Positions 44,171-54,745 of a DNA stretch of 64,000 nt are shown here, one piece after another (the stretch's first letter is position 1; every line of letters begins with the position of its first letter). A program made the translations under genes and the position numbers. Source of the stretch: Aradus depressus (lineage: Eukaryota; Arthropoda; Insecta; Hemiptera; Aradidae); NCBI GenBank assembly GCA_963662175.1, contig OY759214.1:99844115-99908114 (forward strand), in the 5' to 3' direction. The notes under the pieces were generated by a model. It saw only the letters and a list, made by a program, of their open reading frames with translations. It was not told the DNA's origin and did no database searches.

Positions 44171-44515
44171 CAGAGTTCCTCCATAGATATTGTCACACTC
44201 CAGTTTCATCTGCCCAGTTTTTTTGCGATTAAATTCATATATAACTCACTATTGTTATTATGTTTTACATTATTATTCATACTTTGTTTTCTTCTTATTT
44301 TTATCATTAATTTTCACCAGTTTTTTATTGTTTTAATCATTGCCTCTCTCTAACATTTTATATTTATTACTAGAGACCTCTTTTCCTTTATTTTTATTCT
44401 GTCTCAATGGGTCGATACTTGTACTCTTTTATCTACTTCTTATGTTATTATTCTTAGGGGACGAAAGTCCCAGAATAAAGATTATTTTTCATTTCATTTC
44501 ATTTCATAGATATTC
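44171..44515 (+). mobile_element. Probable LINE 3' untranslated tail ending in (ATTTC)n
   Basis: The plus strand ends in 'aagattatttttcatttcat' followed by ttcatttcat (44480-44509), a pentanucleotide tail used by several LINE clades. Just before it a perfect hairpin, gggac-gaaa-gtccc, with a GNRA loop lies at 44458-44471. Such a stem-loop next to a short tandem tail is a usual recognition structure for LINE reverse transcriptase. No coding remnant was recognised upstream. Confidence 0.5.
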
Positions 44516-44596
44516 TTTTTAAGTAATTATTTATATACTAATTTATTTTTCTTTTTTATGTATTTTTATTAGCATTTCATTTATTTATTTCATTTA

Positions 44597-44955
44597 TTTA
44601 TGTATATAGGTTAGGTTAGGTTTTATGACTCATGCACGGGCTTTAACTACGAGGTCATATCGCCTACTACCAGAGATCTCTTTCACCACTCTGGTGGACA
44701 TGAGCCCGACTCTACTATGGGAGTCCTAAATTTTGCCTACCCTAAATTTTTATTCACCTAGGGCAGGGGTCTTTAACGAGTACCTGCCATCATACAGACT
44801 CGGGACCATCGCTTAACGTCCCATCCGAAGGACGGCGTGCTTAAGTTTATTTTACCTCCCAGTTAAAATAAACTAAGGTTTCGAACCCATGTTCTAGAAC
44901 TGAGAAGACAAGCACTCATACCACTGAGCCACCGGCACCCTCGTTTATGTATATA
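44597..44955 (-). mobile_element. tRNA-derived SINE, full length, with 12-bp TSD
   Basis: The direct repeat tttatgtatata flanks the copy at 44597-44608 and 44944-44955. The SINE (44609-44943, 335 bp) reads on the minus strand from a tRNA-like head (plus complement 'accactgagccaccggcacc') through the body to a tail of AAAACCTAACCTAACC (plus 44609-44622). The B-box is represented by 'gtttcgaaccc' (44879-44889). Part of the 'ggcctcggccgg' segment is deleted. Confidence 0.95.
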
Positions 44956-45299
44956 TATTTTATAATTGAGAGAAAGGGACGTGAAAACATCCCGAAATGT
45001 CATTGTGAAAAAGTTCCGGAAAAGTTATCAAAAATTATTATTTTAATTGTAATTGTAAATCATACTTTTAAGTATTTATCCATTTCTTTTTACTCTTTAG
45101 TGGTATTGTTAATTCTACTTAATCCATATGTGTCAGCCTGTAGATAGCCCTTCCTACTTCCTAATAACTATTGCAATTGATCCTACCAACCTAAAACGTC
45201 TCAAAATACATTTATAAATGCCCTGAAAACTAAAAAGGAATCATGATAGTCGAGTTGTCTAAAGCTTCCATTTTGTAATTTGGAAGCCTTGGTCTAAAT
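44956..45299. other. AT-rich spacer
   Basis: Nothing recognised. Confidence 0.3.
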
Positions 45300-45440
45300 T
45301 AGAGAAGAAGGTCAACTTATCAAGACAACTAAATACAAAGAGCTTGTTTAAAATTTATATTATACAAAAGTATATACATGTAGGGGACTGGTTTCGGCTT
45401 ACGCCATTGTCAGTACAAAGTTCAAAAATAATAATAACGT
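45300..45440 (-). mobile_element. Family C terminus with hammerhead-like core
   Basis: Minus-strand 'ttttgaactttgtaCTGACAA', stem II GGC-GTAA-GCC with a GNRA loop, GAAA, a CCAG stem III closed by A-T, then C (45386-45413). The G of CUGANGA is A here, which should inactivate it. Downstream 'tttaaacaagctctttgtat' matches the right arm of the 19.5-kb element. A single arm only. Confidence 0.55.
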
Positions 45441-46262
45441 TTGCTAGGTTGGCATATTTATACAACTCACAACAAATTCTTAATAATATGAGGTAAAAAT
45501 AAAGATTTTGAATAAACTGGATGAATGCTATTCATAATAAAGTACATAGTATGTATGTATACTAGATAAGTGAAATAATGGCAATATAAAATAATGAGAA
45601 AATCTATTATAATAAATAAATGTGTAAATAATACATATAGGTAATAATAAAAAAATTATACTCAGTATATTATATTGGAAAAAATGTGTATCAAATAAAA
45701 ACTATGAATATAACCTGCGGAGAGTCTGTACTTTTTGTCTTAATGATACAATTAACAGACGCTACGCCCAATTATCACAGATCAGAAAGCAAGACAAATT
45801 ATAATGATGGTTCTCATTGTCTTCGTCCAAGCTCTCTTCAGCGTCCTTGGTCCCTGTAGAGTCGTGTGATCCATGTAATGCAGGACTTGTCCAGCCGTAA
45901 TATCGTCTGTTGAAAACATACATTTATTGAAATCCCTCTGGAACCAGTATTATTATATAATAGAATTTGATTGCTAAAACAACATGACTTTGCTCAGTTT
46001 TAGGTACTACTCTGACAATGTTGTAGATTTAATTGTGCGTTGAACAGACACATCCAGGAAGGGCGTTGGCAATATCTCAAGAGCCTGAAACTGTAGTGAC
46101 CCGCCACCACTCGAAAGAACGTACTCTATAGCTACAAGATTCAGTTTACATTGTGCGAGGCAATCCCCGGAAAGTTAGGTAAGGATAGACCCTATGTTTT
46201 GAGATTAGAATAAATATCAATAATTATATGTTAAGTTCTTTACATTACATTAACAACCAGCC
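45441..46262. other. AT-rich spacer
   Basis: Short GC-richer text at 46060-46150 has no recognised identity. No gene. Confidence 0.3.
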
Positions 46263-46860
46263 CATTCTTGCATCCGACACTGTTCGATATCTAGGACTTC
46301 ATTTAGACATATTCAACTTGGACAACTCACATCAAACTGAAACTTACAGACCTCAGAAGAAGATTTAGACGTCCGACGATCGACATTATCGCTTGAAAAC
46401 AAACTTCACATATACAACACTATACTAAAACCCATCTGGACTTACGGCATCGAAATATGGGGATCAGGCAAAAAATCAAACATACACCATCTTCAGTCAA
46501 TACAATCTATTATACTACGCCACATTGCCGATGCGCCATTTTACGTTTCCAACCTCACATTACATTATGACCTCAACATCCCATTTGTAACCTCTGTTAT
46601 CACGGTATCAAAATTTTCACGACAAACTCCATCATCACGCCAATCCACTTATACAAGAATTATCCACAAACACCCTCCCCACAAATCCACCACGACGCCT
46701 CAAGCGGATATGGCAGAGAGACCTGCTCCAGGACTAGCCTGGGCTCCTCTTCGGTCACGTACCTCAGCAGTACAGCCAGACATTAGACACTGCCCTAGTT
46801 ATCTTAATTGGTAATAATCGTTGTAAATATGTAAATAAATAAAAAATGCTTTAATTAATC
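46263..46860 (+). pseudogene. Jockey-like LINE reverse transcriptase C-terminus
   Basis: Three reading frames together follow the Jockey C-terminal pattern in order: DTVRYLGLHLD (from about 46268), TWTTHIKLKLTDLRRR, then ENKLHIYNTILKPIWTYGIE and IWGSGKKSNIHHLQSIQS (46395-46500), RHIADAPFYVSNLTLHYDLN and, after a frameshift near 46610, FHDKLHHHANPLIQEL and RRLKRIWQRDLLQD ending at a TAG (46735-46737). The 'LKPIWTYGIxxWG' and 'APWYVxN' blocks are diagnostic of the clade. The catalytic YADD region is missing. An A-rich tail lies near 46835-46850. Confidence 0.9.
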
Positions 46861-47924
46861 AATAATTGTTACTTCAAGTTGTGTTGCCACATCCTTTCAT
46901 CACGACAAATGGGCTGTCAAGGTCAGCCTTAAGTTGTAAGCTATTGTAGTGGAGGGTTGAGTTGGACTAGCTACAGGTTGCCACCCTGGTCTGGTGTCCC
47001 AATACAAAAGATCCACCTTTGTCTGTCAAGGCCAGTCCCATGTTTCCCATCCTACTCTGCTCTCCTGTTATATAACCTCGTCTCGCTCTCCTCTTCTAGT
47101 TACATCACAGTCGCTCCACTTAGTCACCTTCCCAACTTTCCTAGTTCTCTGCAGTGGCGTCTGGGCAAACAGGGCAACCAGCGTTTGCCTTTGTCAAATA
47201 TGGAAATGTTTTAATTAGAAAATTTATTTTGATTACAATTTGCTAAGAATGCTATAATAATCATTTTCATTTTAAATAATAATAATTCTGGATTTATGTT
47301 GGAAAATAATATAATAAAATAAACTGCAATGAACTCGTTTCTTACCCTTGTTTTGGGCTAGCGCGGGAGTGCCGTCAGGCTTCTTTCTCTACTTGAAGGG
47401 GAACTGGCGGGAAACTGGCCTAGAGAAGCTGGCACTTTGCTGGTTCTCTCATTTTGAATATAAAATAATTTAATGATACGCAAGGTAGGTCACCAAATTC
47501 TCCAGAAAGGTATTGATGGGTCGTGAACTAAGCATAGGACTGAAAGCGACTAACGATCAGTGATAAATAGGTTTATAATTGTCCAGGTCGAGTGACTGAT
47601 CGAATGTGCCAGTCTGTTCCGACCAGGAACCACAACCACTAAAGTCGGTCGTCTACGTAAGTAGCCTAAAAATTGGGTTTATTCTTAGGGAAACTTGCTA
47701 TATCAAGTCTCCAGCAAATCCATCTTGTGACCCAGAATACGTAATTACATGACGTATACAAAGTACAATGATCACTGCTTCGAAAGAACTCCTTTAGGAC
47801 CTAGATTTAACTTCTTTCAGGTTACGGAAGGAAAAACTATAAAGAAGAGAACGACCGGCTGTATTCATTTTTTTTATCTTGTTTAATCTAAAATTTTCAT
47901 TAAACTTTATTAAAACTCTCGATG
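46861..47924. other. Spacer
   Basis: Open frames at 46957-47218 overlap in two frames and show no domain. Nothing else recognised. Confidence 0.35.
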
Positions 47925-48090
47925 GCTTCATTTATGAAACCAAAAATTAAACTCTTCGTCGCTTCTCCACATTCTCCGCAGTCTACGTCCACAAGAGTAT
48001 CTTTTCCCATCCGTTTTCAGAATTTACGTAGCCCTTAGTAAAGTCCGGTGGCCACTAAGCTGCCGTGTTACAGCAGTCGACGTTCGACAC
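47925..48090 (-). pseudogene. Probable LINE RNase H C-terminal remnant
   Basis: On the minus strand TRQLSGHRTLLRAT (about 48070-48030) is followed, after a stop and a frame change, by DVDCGECGEATKSLIFGF. This resembles the LINE RNase H end 'LxGHGxFxxYL ... CxxCG..E.txeHlIF.C'. Two defects within 50 codons show it is dead. Alternative: chance similarity, since both halves are short. Confidence 0.5.
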
Positions 48091-48350
48091 AGTATAGTTG
48101 GGATTACTTTTCTGCTCGGATCAACAGAACTTTCTAGCTTAAATAATTGTTTCTCTAGAGAGAAGGACTTTTCGGGTTTCAACCTACGGAAACGTAAAAA
48201 AAATGTCGGTCAATCATAGGGCAAAATACTTTCCTAGCACGAAAAAATAGTAATAGACAATTCGGCTGAAAATCAATAGATGTCTTAGCGACATATAATA
48301 TTCCATAGGTCTTTAGGGTTTTCAAGCCCATCTCTATTCCCGTTTTTTCG
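48091..48350. other. Spacer
   Basis: Nothing recognised beyond a short family G-like phrase ('ttcggctgaaaatcaataga') at 48261-48280. Confidence 0.35.
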
Positions 48351-48359
48351 CTTCAAAAC

Positions 48360-48745
48360 CTTCTTCAGCCGCCCGGGGCTCCCTTAGGGGGAACCTCGTC
48401 TCAGTACCCCATCAGACCAAACCTACTTCAGCCGCCGTGTCTACAGCGTAGCCCGGGGCTCACTTAGGGGGAACCTCGTCTAAGTACCCCACCAGACCAA
48501 ACCTTCTTCAGCCGCCGTGTCTACATCGTAGCCCGGGGCTCACTTAGGGGGATCCTCGTCTCAGTACCCCATCAGACCAAACCTTCTTCAGCCGCCGTGT
48601 CTACATCGTAGCCTGGGGCTCCCTTGGGGGAACCTCGTCTCAGTACCCCACCAGACCAAACCTTCTTCAGCCGCCGTGTCTACAGCGTAGCCCGGGGTTC
48701 GCCGTAACTTCGGCTCGACGTATTCATTCCATGAATTTTATCGCA
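48360..48745. repeat. GC-rich 80-bp tandem repeat (about 4.5 units)
   Basis: The anchor cttcagccgcc occurs at 48363, 48426, 48506, 48586 and 48665, giving periods of 63, 80, 80 and 79 bp. The first interval lacks a 17-bp piece. Each unit includes 'gtgtctacagcgtagcccgg', 'ggctcacttagggggaacct' and 'gtaccccatcagaccaaacc'. Units differ at only a few sites. The block is far more GC-rich than its surroundings. No conserved reading frame is apparent because 80 is not a multiple of three. Confidence 0.93.
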
Positions 48746-49439
48746 AAAGATTTTACCACTTTAAATTTACCATACCCCAAATAATAATTGAGAAGACCAC
48801 AATACATTTAATTTAATTTTCACAATTGTAAATTGTAATCATTGTTCTTACAGTATAAATCATAATGTTCACTGTTATTTGGTAGGTTAGAAACTCTTGA
48901 GCACACCGCCCTTCGGATTGGATGTTAAGCGATGGTTCTCATGCTTGTGCGATGTCATTTGTTAATGGATGGGGCTGAAAATAGATAGGTGTCGATACAT
49001 TCATTGCATTAGTCACGATTTGTTTGATTTTTGGATTGCGGCCGTTAAATAACATGAAATTCCGGTTCAAATTCAATACCAAAGTTCTTGCCGATTACAT
49101 AACTTCCCCTATACAACGTATATCTGAGGAGCGACTTACCTAATACCAATTTCAGGGTTTGGGACACAGCTGACCAGCATCTGTTTCATGTAACTATCTA
49201 CCTACTTAATGAATATAAGATGAGTCCTCTCGTTAACAATGCGCCTCGTCCTTTGTCTCTCCGTCCTTTTGTTTCATAAACAGATTTATCCCTTTTGATA
49301 ACTTTATCAACTCATTATAACCGTGAAATATTAGAATTATTATCCAGTAAAAATGATTTACGTAGGTACCCCTATATTTAATATTTAGGTCAGAATATTC
49401 ATCGTACATGAACGTAAATCATTTCACACAATTATATCA
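48746..49439. repeat. Spacer with SINE and family G fragments
   Basis: 48898-48966 is a plus-strand SINE body fragment ('acaccgcccttcggattgga', 'tgttaagcgatggttctc'). 48968-49110 is a minus-orientation family G piece ('ggctgaaaatagataggtgt', 'gattacataacttcccctat'). The remainder is AT-rich. Confidence 0.65.
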
Positions 49440-49530
49440 CTGACGGCGGCGAAACAGGAAGGTAGACGATTTGATGTTTTGGGATCACATCTACTGATGG
49501 CGGCGAAACAGGAAGACGATTTGGAGTTCT
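49440..49530. repeat. Tandem duplication of about 53 bp
   Basis: 'actgacggcggcgaaacagg' plus 'aaggtagacgatttg' at 49440 is followed by 'actgatggcggcgaaacagg' plus 'aagacgatttgg' at 49493. Two diverged units. Confidence 0.7.
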
Positions 49531-49920
49531 TCACATCTAGTGAAAATCGCTAAAGATGATTTGTTTAGTAGAGATGTGAATAAAATTAATCATTGCCTGA
49601 TTTTGCAGACTTGTGTCATCTTCTTCTTTAGAGTTGTCTCACATATTTCCTTCAGAATATAGACTTTTGAGAAAGTAAGGTTGTTCATTTTTCCAAGTGT
49701 GGACGATCTAGTGTTTGGTAGGACATTGAAGAAACCTCTCTTCTGAGAAGAATCAGAATCTGGAAGGTCAATCAGAACCCAGGATTTTTCTAATTGACAA
49801 TGGACAATACACAAGAAAGTTGCTGAAGACAACTAACAAAAAGTAGATTTAGAAAAGGGGAACGTAAATAAATTATAATTAACTAATAGAAATACGTATT
49901 TTCATGTTTCTCGGACTAAA
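49531..49920. other. Spacer
   Basis: An 80-codon minus frame at 49590-49832 has no recognised domain. Confidence 0.3.
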
Positions 49921-50105
49921 CACTGTCCTTCGGATGGGACGTTAAGCGATAGTCCCGAGCCTGAACGATGTCAGATACTCGTTGAAGAATGGCAAAATTT
50001 AGGACGCCCACTGTAGACTCGGGCTCATGTGTGACGAAAGAGCGCTCTAGTAGTAGGCGATATGACCTCGTAGTTAAAGACCGGGCATGAGTTACAATAA
50101 CTAAC
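49921..50105 (+). mobile_element. tRNA-derived SINE, 5'-truncated
   Basis: Plus-strand body and tail: 'cactgtccttcggatgggac', 'gttaagcgatagtcccgagc', 'agactcgggctcatgtgtga', ending 'gggcatgagttacaataact' plus 'aac'. The head is absent. AACTAAC tail type. Confidence 0.88.
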
Positions 50106-50869
50106 TGTCGATGTTTCATCATTAAAAAATTAAAATAAAATGTCATTGCTCTAGTCGCAATATTATAGGTTATATTTTTGTTTTCACATTGGTTATATGA
50201 TCGGCTAAGTGAATTGATTTATTTAATTTTAAATATTTGAATATTCTTAAATTCTTTTATATCCGTATAAACTATAAACTCTTCATTCAAAAATAAATAA
50301 ATAATTGTGCAAGTTGTCCATTGGCGAGAATCTCCGACACTGCCTTTGACAAGTCTCCAGTGTTCTGATAATAAGAAGATGGTCTCTTTTGTCTTTATTG
50401 AACGTTTTGCGAAATCAGTCATTCCAACATGGGTTTGGCGTTGGGCTAAAGAATTTGAGGTCGTTAAACTTAAAAAAAAAAAAAATAAAAATAAAAGGAA
50501 TCCTGGAAAAAAAAATATATATGCGTTGATTTGTTAATGTGTATGCAAATGTTGAGAGGGGTGTCCTACTAAATAGATCCCATTGAGGATGAATGTTAGT
50601 GTGTATGTGGCAAGTCATGGGGCTATTATGAGAAGTGGGTACTTTGAATAAAGGACTTAGAACGATTAACAATCGCAGTCTAGCCGCTCATCACAGCAGC
50701 TTCCTTTTGGCACTCACTTCCTCTCCACTTCACTATTGTCAACCAAAACATTGTTTAAAAAAAAAAAGTTAATAATAGAACTTCCTTTAAGGTGGGTTCA
50801 TAAAACTATCACTGTTTTCATAACAGAAAACGGTCAATTAAAAATAACGGAGTCCCAGTCATATTGATA
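50106..50869. other. Spacer
   Basis: Two A-rich tracts (50471-50484, 50757-50768). Open frames have no recognised domain. Confidence 0.35.
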
Positions 50870-51045
50870 CTTTTTCAGTAGAGTATTTGTGAAACACTTA
50901 CTTAATAAAAAATACAGAAGAACATAATATGTAGCCACGACTTAACAAATAATTAAAAAACATATTATGTTTTTTAATTATTTGTTAAGTCGTGGCTGAA
51001 GATGGTAGCAGTAAGGACCGAAGATGGTAGCAGTAAGGGATATAT
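50870..51045. mobile_element. Family D element copy with 32-bp palindrome
   Basis: 50933-50964 and 50966-50997 are perfect reverse complements around a single T (agccacgacttaacaaataa...). The right arm continues into 'cgtggCTGAAGAtggtagca', the hammerhead-like part of family D, followed by a local duplication of 'gaagatggtagcagtaagg'. Upstream, 'tttgtgaaacacttacttaa' matches the other end of the family. This is a deleted inverted dimer of the element also seen at 54560 and 59285. Confidence 0.65.
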
Positions 51046-51152
51046 ATATATATAACTAAAAACATAAAAAAAAATTTTTATTTCCTATCACAGTTTAATC
51101 GTTCAAAATTGATAAAAGAGATAATCTAAAAGCATTTTGATAGGTTATGTGA
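51046..51152. other. Short AT-rich spacer
   Basis: Nothing recognised; (TA)n of about 14 bases at 51041-51054. Confidence 0.3.
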
Positions 51153-51511
51153 TATTTTTCCAGTGAGGGCGCCGGTAGCTCAGTGGTATGTGTGCTTGTC
51201 TTCTGAGGTCAAGATCGTGGGTTCGAAACCCGACCGAGGTCTTTAGTTTATTTTATCTGGGAGGTAAAATAAACTTAAGCACGCCGTCCTTCGGATGGGA
51301 CGTTAAGCGATGGTCCCGAGCCTGTACGATGTCAGGTACTCGTTTCCCTACCCTAGGTGAATAAAAATTTAGGGTAGGCAAAATTTAGGACTTCCACACT
51401 AGAGTCGGGCTCATGTCCACCAGAGTGACGAAAGACAGCTCTAGTAGTAGGCGATATGACCTCGTCGTTAAAGCCCGGGCATGAGTCATAAAACTTAACC
51501 TATTTTTCCAG
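51153..51511 (+). mobile_element. tRNA-derived SINE, full length, with 11-bp TSD
   Basis: The direct repeat tatttttccag flanks the copy at 51153-51163 and 51501-51511. The 337-bp SINE (51164-51500) has an A-box 'tagctcagtggt' (51177-51188) and a perfect B-box 'ggttcgaaacc' (51221-51231), so it keeps an RNA polymerase III promoter. The stem 'ttattttatctgggaggtaa' / 'aataaa' follows the head. The tail is cataaaacttaacc. Confidence 0.96.
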
Positions 51512-51562
51512 AATTTTCCGGCTACTTATTACTTCCTCAGCTATACCTAGGTAATCAGACAG
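51512..51562 (+). repeat. Family G boundary fragment
   Basis: 'acttcctcagctatacctag' followed by 'gtaatcagacag' is the start of family G, cut off by the family E copy. Confidence 0.45.
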
Positions 51563-51893
51563 ACATTATATTCATCGTTGGGATAAAGACACTTCCGAAG
51601 AGTTGTTTTGGAAAATAGTTATCTTAATTTTTATTAAATTGAAAAATGTGTCTACTTATTATAAACATCTCTATATATAATTTTTTTTTTATACTCATAC
51701 ATTAAGTATTTATTTATTCAGTTTTTATTAATTTAATTTCACTTTTTTTAATAGTTTTGTTATTACTATTAATCATACGTGTGTTGGACTCACATAGGTA
51801 TAACTCTAATTTATAAGCTATCTTAATGTATACATTCTTTTGACGTAACCTATTACCATGTATTGTTTTAACGGAAATAAATTTATTATTATT
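51563..51893 (+). mobile_element. Family E retroposon, 5'-truncated copy
   Basis: Begins inside the hammerhead region ('catcgttgggataaagacac'), then follows family E to 'cgtaacctattaccatgtat', 'tgttttaacggaaataaatt' and a (TTA)n tail (51880-51896). It lacks CTGATGA. Truncation at the 5' side with an intact 3' tail supports copying from RNA. Confidence 0.65.
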
Positions 51894-52300
51894 ATTATAT
51901 GTTGAATCTTCACTGGAATTTCATGTTTACTGACCCCCTGACTCCAAAAATGACCATACAAAAATTTCATGTCTGTCCTTGTATGTGTCCAGTGGCCACG
52001 ATACGATAACTCTCGATTGAAGGAGTATAATCGACACATAAATTTGTATGGCGCATCCGAAACCCCATAAGGACAACACCTATTTTCAGCGAAATCCGAC
52101 GATGAGATGTGAGGATTGGAGAGGGGGGCTAAAGACAACACAAAAAAACCGTAATAACTGTCGAAGTAGTGTATGTACCGACACGAAATTTTATATGTAA
52201 ATCTAAAAACTCATAAGGACGACCCATCAATTTTTAGATTTACTAAAAAAAAATGCACATGTCTGCAGAAACGACTAAGGAAATAACGCTGATAACTGTT
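51894..52300 (+). repeat. Family G repeat copy
   Basis: Lacks the first boundary but carries 'tgttgaatcttcactggaat', 'ttcatgtttactgaccccct', 'cgataactctcgattgaagg', 'aaaccccataaggacaacac' and 'ggggggctaaagacaaca'. A second internal duplication of 'cgacacgaaattttatatgt' begins near 52178. Confidence 0.65.
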
Positions 52301-52876
52301 GGCTGTGACCTATGATTTCAGACAGTCTGATGACAGCTTCTGCACATATCCCTGTCACAATTTTTGGTTGCTATTATCTATTTAAAAATGGGCATTATTT
52401 TCAATTACGAAAAAAATAATAATTAGGAACCACTTTTAGCAATATGTCATAATAATAACATGACCTATGATTTGAAGCCTTTAGCTCAAGTTTACCCAAA
52501 CTCTTGATGGTTGCACACCGATTAAACAAAAACTATTCTGAACAAAACGTTTTTATCGCATTGTATCGACAAATGTTGTTGTCTCCTTGACGTAAGAGCC
52601 GCTCGCCACTCAAGATCTCAACAAAAACAGCTTTAGACTTGTCCCTAGTTGGGCATTCGTCCCTTGTTTAGACTTTGTTTGGGTTTGACATGGACCGTAT
52701 TTTAAAACATCTCTCACTTTTTCTTCACTTCCTTTTCTGTCTAATATTGCCTTATATTTCCTAGGTGAATATTCATTATATTATTTTTGTTATTATAGAG
52801 TTGTTACATTGAAATCTACTAAGCACGCCCGTGTAGTGTTGCTCAAGTCCGCTATGGCGCCAGCAGTTTATTGTTT
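52301..52876. other. AT-rich spacer
   Basis: Nothing recognised. Confidence 0.3.
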
Positions 52877-52901
52877 GGGGGGGGGGGGGGGGGGAGGGGG
52901 G
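52877..52901. repeat. G18 plus interrupted G-run
   Basis: Eighteen Gs, an A and six to seven more Gs, just upstream of a family G copy. Confidence 0.93.
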
Positions 52902-52919
52902 TCTTAACTAATAAAAATG

Positions 52920-53336
52920 TGTAGACTTGATACAAAAAATGAATGTATCGACACGAAATTTTATATGTAAATTCAAAACCCGATATGGACGACCCAAATG
53001 GTGAGGGGGAGGTTGTAATAAAAACCCTAATAACTGCCTATGTACTACTGCTTACTTATCGATATGAAATATACTGCCTACGTATCGATACGCACGACAA
53101 CTGTCGTTTTTCAGCGAAATCGTTCGGAGGTAAGAACGGTTAGATCGGCTATTTGGGGCTAATATCAAAAACCCTGATAATTGGCGATTTAACAAAATTA
53201 TCAAAACGAAATTTAGTATGAAGTCTCTGAGTAAGAAACGAATTGATTTTCAACCTAATCAGTAAGTTGGTTTCAACGGTGGAGCGAATATTTAGTTGAT
53301 TTCGAGCTGGATAGCTACACTGTCGGTGTTTTGTAG
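52920..53336 (+). repeat. Family G repeat copy
   Basis: 'atcgacacgaaattttatat', 'gtaaattcaaaacccgatat', 'gacgacccaaatggtgaggg', 'taaaaaccctaataactgcc' and 'ttttcagcgaaatcgttcgg' appear in family order, with an internal duplication of the 'taactgcctatgta' segment. Confidence 0.6.
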
Positions 53337-53403
53337 TAGCGCTCTGGTAGTAGGCGATATGACCTCGTAGTTAAAGAGCTGGCATGAGTCATAATAACTA
53401 ACA
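53337..53403 (+). mobile_element. tRNA-derived SINE 3' fragment
   Basis: Only the last 67 bp remain: 'tagcgctctggtagtaggcg', 'atatgacctcgtagttaaag', 'gcatgagtcataataactaa'. Confidence 0.8.
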
Positions 53404-53980
53404 CCCTATGTACGAGTATAGAATAACAAACAGCAATTGGCTAAAAGTTGTATCCTGACTTTTTTTAGAAATACTTTTTTCGATGTGGTATACCAAGGCT
53501 TCCAAAAATTATTTAATTAATTTGAACGTCCCTTCAAAGAAGGAAGCTAGCACGTTTGTGTCAATAAGTGCAAGACAGGATACGCTTGTTAAAATTGCTT
53601 CTCATCATTTCTACAATTTTCTACCATTTGTAAAACAAACGTTTGACCTAATTACTTATCAGAAAGCTCAGTTCTTAACTATCTATTCCTGAGGTCGGTA
53701 ACCTCAGCGACGCGTACGGACCTCATCGTATTTTCGTATGGCAGGTAGTCATAACCTCTTTTTTAAATGATAAAATAGATGTAAATGACTCAAAATCTCG
53801 TCGATATATTCAGACAAATGCTTGTCAAGACGTGTAGTTTATATTTTTATTTTATTATTATTATTTTGGAACATTGGAAGTAAGCATTTGTGGACATCGG
53901 TTTGAAGCAATTATGTCAGAAATCGTACACCGAAAGTGCATACCGAGGGATGACTGTACTTCTAAATATATAGAGAGAAT
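53404..53980. other. AT-rich spacer
   Basis: A 69-codon plus frame at 53483-53692 lacks a recognised domain. Nothing else. Confidence 0.3.
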
Positions 53981-54271
53981 TGTTGAAATATTCGTAAAGT
54001 GGATTAGATATTTATTCTCGTATGGGCTAAATTGGCTGTAACCAAGGGCGGTAAAATTCCAGGGTAATTCCCGGGAGACATATTTTCGATAATAAATTCA
54101 AAGAAAAATTGGTATGTTTCGTGCAGCAAGGATGTATACCAATTTTTCTTTGAATTTATTATCGAATATATGTCACCCGGGAATTATGCTGGAATTTTAC
54201 CACCCTTGGTTTCAGCCAATTTAGCCCATATGAAAATAAATATCTAATCCACTTTACGAATATTTTAACAG
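53981..54271. mobile_element. Foldback element, about 130-bp arms
   Basis: The left arm (53981-54114, tgttgaaatattcgtaaagt...) and right arm (54134-54271, ...actttacgaatattttaaca) are reverse complements with several mismatches, enclosing a 19-bp centre. Inner sequence includes 'ccaagggcggtaaaattcca' and 'ataataaattcaaagaaaaa' on one side and their complements on the other. No coding capacity and no clear TSD. The divergence argues for an older insertion or inverted duplication. Confidence 0.8.
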
Positions 54272-54559
54272 TGTGCGTAAACTTGAAATGTTTATGTAAA
54301 AAATATATTTCTAAATATCCCGATAGTTTGGGTTTTCCCGCTTCTACTAGGTTTTTATTTATTTTTTCTATGATCGCTTCAACTGCTCAAACTTGAATCA
54401 GGAATAAAATAGGCAATTGTTTACGACGATTTGATCTACTTTTAGCAGCTTAGTACAATCGTAATTTTAATAAGAAAAACATGAATTCGTAATTTCATTT
54501 TTTATCTAAGGAATTATTGTGTATTTACATATAGCAATCTTGTTTACAATATTCTCTCT
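54272..54559. other. AT-rich spacer
   Basis: Nothing recognised. Confidence 0.3.
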
Positions 54560-54745
54560 TTATGATACCTAACATTTTTGCAGAGATATTGTGAAGCACT
54601 TAATAAAAAAATTAATAAAAACGTAAAGTCGTGGTTGAAGAGGGCAGCAATACCGAAAGTACTTCAATATATTTTAGAAATTTTGTGAAACAGACAATAT
54701 TTTTTAATAACATACGTTTTTTTATTTTTTTTATTCTCTCTTGAT
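54560..54745. mobile_element. Family D element copy
   Basis: Left part 'atgatacctaacatttttgc' / 'agagatattgtgaagcactt' / 'aataaaaa' is the complement of the right end seen at 59400-59450. The right part begins 'gtaaagtcgtggTTGAAGAg' and continues 'ggcagcaatacc-GAAA-gtacttc', 'aaattttgtgaaacagacaa', 'ttaataacatacgtttttt'. The two half-elements are therefore joined in inverted orientation. The core has T for the first C of CUGAAGA. Confidence 0.55.

Noticed and set aside
44609..44622. Interstitial telomere sequence
   Set aside because: The TTAGG-like repeats sit exactly at the SINE end inside its TSD and are only two to three units long.
48360..48745. CRISPR-like or protein-repeat array
   Set aside because: Units are contiguous with no spacers, and an 80-bp period does not keep a reading frame.
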